A stretch of DNA of 56,987 nucleotides from JAWKWH01 sp041582695. GTDB taxonomy: Bacteria; Pseudomonadota; Alphaproteobacteria; Rhizobiales; Rhizobiaceae. The position numbers and the translations under genes are program-made. The stretch covers positions 1 through 56,987 of the forward strand of contig JBFIBB010000002.1 in NCBI GenBank assembly GCA_041582695.1, in the 5' to 3' direction. Shown in pieces: positions 8,760 through 17,174 of this stretch (position 1 is the stretch's first letter; the number at the start of each line of letters is the position of its first letter). The notes under the pieces were generated by a model. The model had not been told where the DNA came from. It made no database searches and saw only the letters and a program-made list of their open reading frames with translations.

Positions 8760-9224
8760 TCACGCTTTACCCAAAACCAGTTTCTTCAAAATCCCTTTCA
8801 GCGTAACCACGTCCGCAAGGTCGAGGTTTCTGATCGCAGACGCCTCGTGCTGTCTTGTAGCTGAGATCAACGGCGCGACGCTTTTGCGGCCCTCCTCTGT
8901 GATCTGTATCAGCACCTTGCGGCGATCTTCTTTTGTTTTTGCGCGCGCCACAAGCCCTTGGCGCTCCATCCGGTCAATCACCTTGGTCAGATGCGACTGT
9001 TCGAAGAGAACCAGCCCGGCGAGTTCGGTGAGCATCATTCCCGGCCTGTCGACAAGACAGGCGAGCACGCGCCACTCGTTTACCTTGATACCCTGGCGCT
9101 TGACGGTCGCATGAAATTCGCCCGACAGCGCGTGACTTGAAGCAGCCAGCAAATACAGCAGGTAGTCCTCGACAAATGGCCTGGCATTCGCCTCGACGAG
9201 CACTGCCGGCGCCGACTGTTTCAT
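8760..9224 (-). CDS. MarR-family transcriptional regulator
   Basis: A 154-residue winged-helix regulator. The recognition region LTELAGLVLFEQSHLTKVIDRMERQGLV and the wing with the conserved DRRKVLIQITEEGR are both clear. MarR proteins typically repress nearby catabolic genes and release DNA on binding an aromatic acid or its CoA ester. The start at 9224 has GGAGATCAGT directly before it; an in-frame ATG at 9260 would add 12 residues but lacks a better site. It is divergent from the reductase/Rieske operon and is the likely regulator of that operon and perhaps of dctPQM. Confidence 0.9.
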   Translation of the reverse strand: MKQSAPAVLVEANARPFVEDYLLYLLAASSHALSGEFHATVKRQGIKVNEWRVLACLVDRPGMMLTELAGLVLFEQSHLTKVIDRMERQGLVARAKTKEDRRKVLIQITEEGRKSVAPLISATRQHEASAIRNLDLADVVTLKGILKKLVLGKA

Positions 9225-9524
9225 ACTGATCTCCACTCCATTGCCAATTTCATGCAACAAGGTTTCCGATCTTGCTTCGCGTTTTGTAACATATCATCTG
9301 CGCTTGACAATAATCATTTCAAACATGAATATATGAAATGGAATATAAAATCAACACGGCATCGACGAGCTTGAAACAGGAACTCTCAGGGGTATGACGG
9401 CCAACCGGAGATCGAAACAAGGCGGTAGGCGCAAACGCGGGGCGCACATAGTTACATTGGAGACCGGTTTGCCGGTCATCGGAAACTTTTCCGGCGGCGG
9501 TTGTTTTCGAAGCGAGTCAGTCCG
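9225..9524. other. Divergent regulatory region, MarR gene / Rieske operon
   Basis: A 300-base gap with starts pointing outward on both sides. The left part (9290-9355) is AT-rich and contains a plus-strand TTGACA and a 7-bp inverted repeat, described separately. The right part (9360-9524) is GC-rich with no recognised element and forms a long leader for the operon. Confidence 0.55.
9304..9340 (+). promoter_or_regulatory. Putative promoter with overlapping MarR-type operator
   Basis: An exact TTGACA lies at 9304-9309. At about 17 bases downstream the sequence GAATATAT (9327-9334) can serve as a poor -10 element. An inverted repeat CATTTCA (9315-9321) / TGAAATG (9334-9340) spans the spacer and -10 region, the typical position for a MarR repressor site. 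The pairing of this operator with the adjacent MarR protein is inference. Confidence 0.5.
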
Positions 9525-10487
9525 ATGACCGATTTGAGGGTCAAGGCGTGCGAAATCAGGGCAGAAACACCCCTGATCAAATCGTTCAGGCTTGTACCCT
9601 CGTCAGGCTCGCTGCCCGGCTTCCAGCCCGGCGCGCACATTCGTATTGCGCTTCCCGGCGGCGGCGACCGGGCATATTCGCTGATCAATTTTGATCCGCA
9701 GGCCGAGATCTCGGAGAATATTGCCGAATACTGCATCGCGGTTCGACTGGAAGAGGAGAGCACCGGCGGCTCGGCGTTCATGCACGGAATTTCCGAAGGT
9801 ACCGAACTATCAATTTCAACTCCACGAAACGATTTCGCGTTGGTCTCCGGAAATGCGCGGGTGGCGATGTATGGAGGCGGCATCGGCATCACTCCGATCA
9901 CCGCAATGGTCACTGAACTCCGGCGCTCCGACAGGGAATTCGAACTGCACTATTGCGGACGCAGCCGGGGAACGCTGGCGTTCATCGACGAACTCAGGGA
10001 ACTCGCTGGCGAGCGGCTGACCGAACACTACGATGACGAACCGGAAACCGCACTCGATCTGAGCGCGTCGGTCGGTGCCATGTCCCTGGAAACGCAGATT
10101 TACGTGTGCGGACCAAAAGGCATGATCGAGGCGGTCAAGAATGCTGCAAAGGCGCGCGGTTTCGCCGAAAGCAACGTCCATTTCGAGCTCTTTACCAATC
10201 AGGCAGCCGCCACATCGGGAGACGCTTTCGAGATCGAATTAGCTTCAACGGGCGAGGTGTTGCCCGTGCCGGCCGGAAAGAGCATCATCGAGGTGCTGGA
10301 GGAAGCCGGTCACGACGTGCTGTACGACTGTCAGCGCGGCGACTGCGGCATCTGCCAGACCGAGGTCATTTCCGGTGTGCCCGACCATCGCGACGTGGTC
10401 TTGTCGGACGAGGAAAAGAAGTCGGGAAAGGTGATGCAGATTTGCGTGTCGCGGTCAAAAACGCCGCGGCTCGTGCTGGACCTGTGA
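9525..10487 (+). CDS. Oxygenase reductase, FMN/NAD domain plus 2Fe-2S
   Basis: A 320-residue phthalate-dioxygenase-reductase/VanB-type protein. The flavin-binding RAYS is at 49-52, the NAD(P)-binding GGGIGITP at 117-124, YVCGP at 193-197, and the C-terminal plant-type ferredoxin domain has Cys at about 269, 274, 277 and 307 (C-x4-C-x2-C). It passes electrons from NADH to the Rieske oxygenase encoded next. The start at 9525 is chosen by family alignment; the Shine-Dalgarno sequence is weak, and a TTG at 9501 is possible. It is first in the operon, with 16 bases to the alpha-subunit gene. Confidence 0.9.
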   Translation: MTDLRVKACEIRAETPLIKSFRLVPSSGSLPGFQPGAHIRIALPGGGDRAYSLINFDPQAEISENIAEYCIAVRLEEESTGGSAFMHGISEGTELSISTPRNDFALVSGNARVAMYGGGIGITPITAMVTELRRSDREFELHYCGRSRGTLAFIDELRELAGERLTEHYDDEPETALDLSASVGAMSLETQIYVCGPKGMIEAVKNAAKARGFAESNVHFELFTNQAAATSGDAFEIELASTGEVLPVPAGKSIIEVLEEAGHDVLYDCQRGDCGICQTEVISGVPDHRDVVLSDEEKKSGKVMQICVSRSKTPRLVLDL

Positions 10488-10503
10488 AACGGGAGGAGTA
10501 GCA

Positions 10504-11814
10504 ATGGAGAAGGCCGATATCCGCGCCATGCTCAGACCGGCGGAGGTGCACCGCGACGTCTATGTCAGCCAGGACGTATTCAAACTGGAAATGAAGCACT
10601 TGTTCCGCAACACATGGATCTATGTCGGCCATGACAGCCAGGTGCCCAGAAAGGGCGACTACTATTCGACAACGATTGGCGACCAGCCGGTACTGATGGT
10701 CCGGCACACGGATAACACGGTGCGGCTGATGTACAATCGCTGCCCGCACAAGGGAACACAGGTCGTCATCGACACCAATGGAAATACCGGCAAATTCTTC
10801 CGCTGCCCCTACCATGCATGGTCTTTCAAGACCGATGGCTCGCTGCTCGCCATCCCGTTGAAGAAAGGCTACGAGAACACCGGTTTCGAAACCTCCTGCT
10901 CGTCCAGGGGCATGACAGTCATCGAAAATGTCAGAAACTATCGCGGCTTCGTTTTCGCGCGCCTCAACCCCGAAGGCATTTCTTTCGAGGAGTTCTTCGG
11001 CGAATCGCTATCGAGCCTCGACAACATGATCGATCGCTCGCCGGAAGGCAGGCTCGAGGTGGTTGGCTCGCCGCTGCGCTACATGCATCACTGCAACTGG
11101 AAAATGCTGGTCGAGAACCAGACCGACACCTGCCATCCGATGGTGGCGCACGAATCCTCCGCCGGCACGGTGAAGAAGATCTGGGAGGAGGAAGGCGAAG
11201 GCAAGCCAAAGCCGATGGCGGTCGAGGCGATACTGCCTTTCATGAGCCCTTACGAGTTCTTCGAGGGCATGGGCATCCGAACTTGGGACAATGGCCACGG
11301 CCACACCGGCGTGCATCATTCGATCCATTCCGACTACTCGGCCGTGCCCGGCTATTTCGAACATATGGTGGAGGCCTATGGTGAGGATCGCGCGCGACAG
11401 ATACTCGGGGAGAACCGGCACAACACGGTCTATTTCCCCAACATGATGATCAAGGGACCGATCCAGTCGCTTCGCTTGTTCAAACCGGTTGCCGCAGACC
11501 GGACGCTGGTGGAATCCTGGATATTCCGGCTGGTTGGCGCTCCCGACATGCTGCTCGAACGCACCGCGATGTACAACCGGCTGATCAATGCGCCGACCTC
11601 CATCGTCGGGCATGACGATCTGGAGATGTACGAGCGCGCGCAGTCCGGATTGAAGAGCGACGGCATGGAATGGGTCAACGTGCAACGGCTTTACGACGAA
11701 CACGAGGCCGAAAACCCGGTCGCCGTGTACAACGGAACCACCGAAGCGCAGATGCGCAACCAGTTTCGTGCCTGGGAAAAGTTCATGGCGGCGTCGATGG
11801 AGGAAGCGGCCTGA
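10504..11814 (+). CDS. Rieske ring-hydroxylating oxygenase, alpha subunit
   Basis: A 436-residue large subunit of a non-haem iron oxygenase. Rieske 2Fe-2S ligands are C80, H82, C101 and H104 (CPH at 80-82, CPYHAW at 101-106; the Ala in place of the commoner Gly is notable). The mononuclear iron site is in NWKMLVENQTDTCHPMVAH: the bridging Asp is at about 208, the ligands His 211 and His 216, and the third Asp probably 371 or 372. GGAG precedes the ATG. With the beta subunit and reductase it should dihydroxylate or monohydroxylate a cyclic substrate. It resembles aromatic-acid oxygenases of the benzoate/anthranilate/salicylate group, but the substrate cannot be read from sequence. Confidence 0.93.
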   Translation: MEKADIRAMLRPAEVHRDVYVSQDVFKLEMKHLFRNTWIYVGHDSQVPRKGDYYSTTIGDQPVLMVRHTDNTVRLMYNRCPHKGTQVVIDTNGNTGKFFRCPYHAWSFKTDGSLLAIPLKKGYENTGFETSCSSRGMTVIENVRNYRGFVFARLNPEGISFEEFFGESLSSLDNMIDRSPEGRLEVVGSPLRYMHHCNWKMLVENQTDTCHPMVAHESSAGTVKKIWEEEGEGKPKPMAVEAILPFMSPYEFFEGMGIRTWDNGHGHTGVHHSIHSDYSAVPGYFEHMVEAYGEDRARQILGENRHNTVYFPNMMIKGPIQSLRLFKPVAADRTLVESWIFRLVGAPDMLLERTAMYNRLINAPTSIVGHDDLEMYERAQSGLKSDGMEWVNVQRLYDEHEAENPVAVYNGTTEAQMRNQFRAWEKFMAASMEEAA

Positions 11815-12293
11815 TGAAACCGACCGAGAAAGACCTTGCCGACTTCGTTGTCACCGAAGCCCGCCTGATCGACGAGCGCAGGTTCGTCGACTGGCTCGCG
11901 CTGTTTGCCGAAGACGGAATTTACTGGATGCCGCTCGAGTGGGACCAGGAAGAGGAGCACCTCACGACTTCGCTGCTCTACGAAGACATGCTGCTGTTGC
12001 GCACGCGCGTCCAACGGCTCGAGGGCGAGCGCACATTCTCGCAAAAACCGAAGAGCCGCTGCCAGCATCTGCTGCAAGTCCCGCAGATCGATTCGATCGA
12101 TCACGAGGCCAATCTCTACCAGACCTACACTCCGTTCCACTACGCCGAAACGCGGTTTGACGAGCAGGTGATACTGGCGGGGTGGGCAAGACACACCCTG
12201 TCGGTGGTCGACGGCGCGCTGAAAATCCGGAAAAAACGCGTCGACATCGTCAACTGCGATGCGCCGCATCGCAACATTCAGCTTTTTGTGTAG
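11814..12293 (+). CDS. Rieske ring-hydroxylating oxygenase, beta subunit
   Basis: A 159-residue small subunit with the SnoaL-like alpha+beta fold. Family hallmarks include the N-terminal FVVTEARLIDERRFVDWLAL followed by FAEDGIYWMPL, the RVQRLEGERTFSQKPKSR stretch, and a C-terminal IRKKRVDIVNCDA. It has a structural role in the alpha3beta3 oxygenase. The ATG overlaps the TGA of the alpha gene (ATGA), so the two are translationally coupled. Confidence 0.92.
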   Translation: MKPTEKDLADFVVTEARLIDERRFVDWLALFAEDGIYWMPLEWDQEEEHLTTSLLYEDMLLLRTRVQRLEGERTFSQKPKSRCQHLLQVPQIDSIDHEANLYQTYTPFHYAETRFDEQVILAGWARHTLSVVDGALKIRKKRVDIVNCDAPHRNIQLFV

Positions 12294-12300
12294 CCGGCAA

Positions 12301-13935
12301 ATGGATGGTTTTCCCCAACCGACGAGCTTCGCCAACGTGCATGACTTTTTCATGCATACGGCCAAGGTATTCCCAGACCGTCCGTTCGTGCAAGTGGTTG
12401 GCGAGACCGCGAAAATCTATGGGATCAAGCCCGGAAAAATAACCTATGGCGAGATGGCGAGGCGGGTCGAAAGCCGCCGGCGGAACTACGCGGCTGCGGG
12501 CTATCGCGCAGGCGACCGTTTCGGACTTCTTCTGGAAAACAGGCCCGTCTTCTTCGAGCACTGGCTGGCGCTGAACGGGCTAGGTATTTCGATCGTACCA
12601 GTCAATCCCGACCTGCGAGCCGCCGAACTGGCGTATCTTGCCGGTCATTCGGAAATCTGCCTGGCAATAGCCATCGAGTTCCGGCAGGATGACCTGCGAA
12701 ATGCTTTGCCGGGTCTGCCGGTTATCGGTCCGGACGATGCGCCGCCGAACCAACGCGGCGGCAAGGAAAGTGGTGTGACAGCGGGAGATGATGCCGAGTG
12801 CGCGCTGCTTTACACCTCAGGCACGACGGGCTTGCCCAAGGGTTGCGTGCTCAACAATTCGTACTTTCTCAATTGCGGACACTGGTACCGGAATGTCGGA
12901 GGACATTGCGCGCTCAATTTCGATGGCGAACGAATGATAACGCCGTTGCCGCTGTTCCACATGAATGCGCTTGCCTGTTCGACCATGGGCATGGTCGCGG
13001 TTGGCGGCTGCCTGAGCGTGCTCGACCGGTTTCATCCGAAAAGCTGGTGGGATAGCGTTCGAGAGGTGGACGCGACGATCATCCACTATCTCGGCGTCAT
13101 GCCGGCAATGCTGATGCGGGCGACGGAATCGGCTCATGACCGCGATCACAACATCCGCTTCGGCTTTGGCGCGGGAGCCGACCGGACACTGCATGCCGCC
13201 TTCGAGGAACGTTTCGGCATCCCGTTGATCGAAGCCTGGGCGATGACTGAAACGGGCAATGGCGCCGTCGTCGCGGCTTCCCATGGCAACCGCAATGTCG
13301 GAAGCAATTGCTTCGGCAGACCCGCGCCCGAGGTCGAAACGAGAATCGAGGCCGAAGACGGAACCGAAGCGGCAACCGGCATTCCCGGCGAACTTCTGGT
13401 GCGGCGAGCAGGCAGCAATTCGCGCTTCGGTTTCTTCGACCGCTACCTAAAGGACGAAACCGCGACCGCGGAGGCCTGGCGCGATGGCTGGTTCCATACC
13501 GGCGATATCGTGCGGCAGAACGAGGACGGCACACTGTCATTTGTCGACCGTAAGAAAAATGTCATTCGCCGGTCCGGCGAGAACATTGCCGCGGTCGAGG
13601 TCGAGGGCGTGCTGAACAAGCATCCGGCTGTCGAAGCCTCGGCAGTTACCGCGACGCCCGATCCGGTCCGCGGCGACGAGGTTTTCGCTTGCATCGTGCT
13701 CGACCCGGGCCGGTCCAAAACCGACCCCGAAACGCTGGCCCGCGAGATAACTGGCTGGTGCCTTGATCAGCTCGCCTATTACAAGGCGCCGGGATACATT
13801 TCATTCGTCGACAGGTTGCCATTGACCTCGACCAACAAGATTCAGCGCGGAGAGATGAAGGCTCTCGTTGCGGCTTTGCGCGACGATCCGGCGACAATCG
13901 ATCTGCGGCACCTAAAGAAACGGCAGGCCGCCTGA
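12301..13935 (+). CDS. AMP-forming acyl-CoA ligase
   Basis: A 544-residue member of the ANL superfamily (CaiC-like), of normal length. The phosphate-binding loop YTSGTTGLPK is at about 171-180. The A5-type WAMTET, the A7/A8 elements GWFHTGDIV and DRKKNVIRRSGENI, and the C-terminal catalytic Lys in TSTNKIQRGEM are all present. It activates a carboxylic acid with ATP and CoA. The start is 8 bases after the beta-subunit stop; an in-frame ATG further upstream lies inside the beta gene. In context it probably forms the CoA thioester of the substrate or of the hydroxylated product before ring or side-chain cleavage. Confidence 0.92.
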   Translation: MDGFPQPTSFANVHDFFMHTAKVFPDRPFVQVVGETAKIYGIKPGKITYGEMARRVESRRRNYAAAGYRAGDRFGLLLENRPVFFEHWLALNGLGISIVPVNPDLRAAELAYLAGHSEICLAIAIEFRQDDLRNALPGLPVIGPDDAPPNQRGGKESGVTAGDDAECALLYTSGTTGLPKGCVLNNSYFLNCGHWYRNVGGHCALNFDGERMITPLPLFHMNALACSTMGMVAVGGCLSVLDRFHPKSWWDSVREVDATIIHYLGVMPAMLMRATESAHDRDHNIRFGFGAGADRTLHAAFEERFGIPLIEAWAMTETGNGAVVAASHGNRNVGSNCFGRPAPEVETRIEAEDGTEAATGIPGELLVRRAGSNSRFGFFDRYLKDETATAEAWRDGWFHTGDIVRQNEDGTLSFVDRKKNVIRRSGENIAAVEVEGVLNKHPAVEASAVTATPDPVRGDEVFACIVLDPGRSKTDPETLAREITGWCLDQLAYYKAPGYISFVDRLPLTSTNKIQRGEMKALVAALRDDPATIDLRHLKKRQAA

Positions 13936-15116
13936 TGGCTGCCGCCAGCGGACGGAAGGGGTATGACGGCGTTGTCGCCGCCGCGCCCGTGACCATCCCC
14001 TATGAACGGTATTCTCCGGAGGCAGCGCACTGGTGGATTGCGAGGGCGCTCGCGGATTTGGTGCGTGGCGCCGGGATCAAGCCCGCCGATATCGACGGAT
14101 TGGCGGTTTCCTCCTTTACCCTTCACCCCGATACGGCGGTGGGCCTGACCCAGCATCTGGGCCTCACCCTTCGCTGGCTCGATCATGTTCCGATGGGCGG
14201 CGCGTCGGGCATCGTGGCGTTGCGCCGGGCAGCGCGGGCGGTGCAGGCTGGAGATGCGGACATCGTTGCCTGTGTGGCCGGGGACGCCAACCATGTCGAT
14301 TCCTTCCGCCGCATGCTGTCGAGCTTTTCGCGATTCGCCCAGGATGGCAGTTATCCCTATGGATCCGGCGGACCGAACGCCACATTCGCGCTCATGACGG
14401 ATCGCTACATGAAAGAATATGGGGTTTCGCGGGAGGATTTCGGCAAGATATGCATCGCCCAGCGCGACAATGCTCTGGCGTTTCCATATGCGCTGATGAA
14501 GAAGCCGCTGACGCTTGACGAATACATGAATGCAAGGCCGGTCTCCGATCCTATCCATCTGTTCGACTGCGTCATGCCCTGCGCCGGCGCGGAAGCGTTT
14601 CTGGTCACTCGCGAGGAAATCGCGCGCGACCTCGGGCTCCGCACCGTTCGAATCCTATCGACTATGGAGCGGCACAATGCCTACCCCGACGATCCGGTAC
14701 AGCTTCGCGGCGGCTGGGCGCTCGACAAGGACGAATTTTGGACAATGGCTGGGACGGCTCCGGGCCGGGCTGACTTTCTGCAAACCTACGACGATTATCC
14801 GGTCATCTCCATGATGCAGATGGAAGACCTCGGATTCTGCGCCAAAGGCGAAGCGGCCGAATTTGTGCGCAGCCATTCTCTGACCGCGGAAGGAACATTT
14901 CCCCACAATACATCGGGCGGGCAATTGTCGGTCGGCCAGGCGGGCGCGGCCGGCGGCTTTCTCGGGCTGGTCGAGGCAATCCGGCAACTTGCCGGCATGT
15001 CCCTCGGCAAACAGGTTGCAAATGCAACCATTGGCGTGGTCTCGGGATTCGGCATGGTCAATTACGACAGGGGCATCTGTTCGGCAGCGGCAGTTCTCGC
15101 GGGAGACGGAGCATGA
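13935..15116 (+). CDS. Thiolase-like protein lacking the nucleophilic Cys
   Basis: A 393-residue protein of the SCP2-thiolase/lipid-transfer branch. Where a true thiolase has its acyl-accepting Cys, the motif reads PMGGASGI (86-93), with Ala at 90. The C-terminal HNTSGGQLSVGQAGAAGG (His 324) and GFGMVNYDRGICSA remain. Such Cys-less proteins paired with a DUF35 protein act as retro-aldolases in steroid side-chain breakdown (Ltp2 with ChsH2), which fits the neighbouring DUF35 gene. The ATG overlaps the ligase stop by four bases, and the next gene overlaps its own end. Aldolase rather than thiolase function is inference. Confidence 0.82.
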   Translation: MAAASGRKGYDGVVAAAPVTIPYERYSPEAAHWWIARALADLVRGAGIKPADIDGLAVSSFTLHPDTAVGLTQHLGLTLRWLDHVPMGGASGIVALRRAARAVQAGDADIVACVAGDANHVDSFRRMLSSFSRFAQDGSYPYGSGGPNATFALMTDRYMKEYGVSREDFGKICIAQRDNALAFPYALMKKPLTLDEYMNARPVSDPIHLFDCVMPCAGAEAFLVTREEIARDLGLRTVRILSTMERHNAYPDDPVQLRGGWALDKDEFWTMAGTAPGRADFLQTYDDYPVISMMQMEDLGFCAKGEAAEFVRSHSLTAEGTFPHNTSGGQLSVGQAGAAGGFLGLVEAIRQLAGMSLGKQVANATIGVVSGFGMVNYDRGICSAAAVLAGDGA

Positions 15117-16366
15117 CCGAACCCCTGGACAGGCCCCGGCGCAAGGATCCCCAGAAACGAACCGTCTCGCCCACCTTGCCGCCGGCCTCGCGCAGCCGCA
15201 AGGCGCTCGGTTTTCTGGTTGGTGCGGCCGAAGGCAGATTTGTGTTGCAGCGCTGCGAAGATTGCGGCGCGGTCTGCCATCCGCCGCGCGAAGCCTGTCC
15301 GAAATGCCTGTCGCCGGACCTGAACTGGCGCGACATGCCCGAGGGTGGCGAACTGATTGCCGAAACGACGATCAGAACTTCGACCAACACCTATTTCCGC
15401 GAGCGCATGCCGTGGCGCACCGGCACCGTCAGGCTCGATGCCGGCGTCACCGTCCTCGCCCATGTCCACGGCGACGTCGCGCCGCAAGCGCGGGTGCGCA
15501 TGATCGCGCGGACGGACAAATCCGGAAAGGGAGTCTTGATGGCGTTGCCCGAAAAGGAGACGGAGAACATGGCAGATGACCGCCAATTGCGCGAACTGAC
15601 CTGCGATCCCAAGCATCGGCGCGTTCTGATCACTGACGGGCGCTCCGCGACCGGTCTGGCGCTTGCAAAGGCCTTGAGCCAGGCGGGCGCTGCGATTGTG
15701 TTTGCCGGAATTGCCGAGGATTGGCGGCCATGGCGCGGCCAGCAATCCCTTTCGGAGATTGCCAATGTGGAAACAATGGCGCTCGATCTGACCGATACGG
15801 ATTCCGTCAGGGAACTGGCCGGCGAGATAGGGGGCAAGGTCGATATCCTGATCAACAACGCCGAGTATGTCCGGCCGGGCGGCGCAATGACCCGCAGCGA
15901 CATCGTTACGGCGCGCGAGGAAATGGAAACCAATTATTTTGGTCCGCTCCGGCTCATGCAGGCCTTCGGCCCGGCCATGCGTTCTCGCGGCGCCGACGGG
16001 GTAAACAGCGCTTGCGCATGGGTGCAGATCTCGTCGGTTTACGCGCTTTGCAACTGGCCGGAGTTCGGCTCGACTTCCGCAAGCCAGGCTGCGGCAGTAT
16101 CTCTCGGTCAGTGCCTGCGCGGCGAAATGGCCGGTAGCGGCGTCAAGGTGGTCAATGTGTTCACCGGACCGCTGGAAGAGGATTGGCGCCAGCCGTTGCC
16201 GCCTCCGAAGGTCACGGCGGAAGCATTGGCGAAGGACGTCGTGTCCGGTTTGCGGCAGGGGCTTGAAGAGGTGGTCGTAGGCGATGTGGCGAAGGATTTC
16301 ATGCGACGGTTCCGCGAGGATCCGCGCGTGCTGGAGCGCGAACTGACACAGGTCGAGGGGATTTGA
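15113..16366 (+). CDS. DUF35 Zn-ribbon/OB domain fused to degenerate SDR
   Basis: A 417-residue two-domain protein. Residues 25-150 are a DUF35 acyl-CoA-associated domain: a zinc ribbon with Cys at 48, 51, 62 and 65, then an OB fold (TGTVRLDAGVTVLAHVHGDV). Residues 168-410 have the short-chain dehydrogenase fold: INNA at 247-250 and QISSVY at 305-310. However, the glycine loop reads TDGRSATG instead of TGxxxGxG, and the catalytic YxxxK is replaced by TSASQ (321-325). The SDR half is therefore unlikely to be an active oxidoreductase. There is a four-base ATGA overlap with the thiolase-like gene, its probable partner. The frame is continuous with no sign of a sequencing fusion. Confidence 0.85.
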   Translation: MTEPLDRPRRKDPQKRTVSPTLPPASRSRKALGFLVGAAEGRFVLQRCEDCGAVCHPPREACPKCLSPDLNWRDMPEGGELIAETTIRTSTNTYFRERMPWRTGTVRLDAGVTVLAHVHGDVAPQARVRMIARTDKSGKGVLMALPEKETENMADDRQLRELTCDPKHRRVLITDGRSATGLALAKALSQAGAAIVFAGIAEDWRPWRGQQSLSEIANVETMALDLTDTDSVRELAGEIGGKVDILINNAEYVRPGGAMTRSDIVTAREEMETNYFGPLRLMQAFGPAMRSRGADGVNSACAWVQISSVYALCNWPEFGSTSASQAAAVSLGQCLRGEMAGSGVKVVNVFTGPLEEDWRQPLPPPKVTAEALAKDVVSGLRQGLEEVVVGDVAKDFMRRFREDPRVLERELTQVEGI

Positions 16367-16367
16367 C

Positions 16368-17174
16368 GTGACAAACGACAACCGCAACCTGCTGACCGCG
16401 CTATCCGTTGCACTCGGCAATGGAGGACTGAGGGTCGTTGACCTGACCCATGCGCTCGATCCTGATTTTCCTGTTATCGTGCTGCCGCCCGAATTCGGCC
16501 AATGCGCAAGGTTCCGCGTCGAGGAGGTCTCCCGCTATGATCATCGCGGTCCAGGCTGGTACTGGCGCAATTTTTCTTGCAGCGAGCATACGGGAACCCA
16601 TTTTGACGCGCCCATTCACTGGATATCGGGCCGGGATCTTCCGGACGCCACAGTCGACGCAATTCCTGTTGACGCTTTCGTCCGCCCTGTCGCCGTCATC
16701 GACTGTTCGAAGGAGGCCGCCGCGGACGAGGATTTTCTGATGACGCCGGATTTCGTTCAACAGTGGGAAGGCGAAAACGGCGCGATTGCGCCCGGCTCCT
16801 GGGTGCTGATGCGCACCGACTGGTCGAAACGCAAAGGGGCAGAGTACATCAATCTACGCGAAGACGGCGCGCATTCGCCCGGTCCCGCGCCGGATGCGGT
16901 CCGCTATCTGGTCGAGGAACGCGATATCGTCGGTTTCGGTACCGAAACGGTCGGTACAGACGCTGGGCAGGCGGCGCATCTGTCACCGCCATATCCGGCG
17001 CATTACATTCTGCACGGCGCGGGACGATACGGGTTGCAGTGCCTTGCAAACCTGGACCAGCTTCCACCGACAGGCGCGATGCTGATCTGTCCGCCGCTGA
17101 AGATCAGGCACGGATCGGGCAGTCCGCTCAGGGTGCTGGCGCTTGTGGCCGGAGGAAAAGATGGCCGAGCGTAA
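16368..17174 (+). CDS. Cyclase-family metal hydrolase
   Basis: A 268-residue protein of the cyclase / kynurenine formamidase-like family (PF04199). The metal-binding signature HTGTHFDAPIHW begins at His 74, with Asp 80 and His 84. It starts with GTG, one base after the previous stop, in an operon of overlapping genes. Members hydrolyse amides, lactones or ring ketones; a ring- or lactone-opening step is a reasonable inference here, while kynurenine formamidase itself is not indicated because no tryptophan-degradation genes are nearby. Confidence 0.87.
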   Translation: MTNDNRNLLTALSVALGNGGLRVVDLTHALDPDFPVIVLPPEFGQCARFRVEEVSRYDHRGPGWYWRNFSCSEHTGTHFDAPIHWISGRDLPDATVDAIPVDAFVRPVAVIDCSKEAAADEDFLMTPDFVQQWEGENGAIAPGSWVLMRTDWSKRKGAEYINLREDGAHSPGPAPDAVRYLVEERDIVGFGTETVGTDAGQAAHLSPPYPAHYILHGAGRYGLQCLANLDQLPPTGAMLICPPLKIRHGSGSPLRVLALVAGGKDGRA

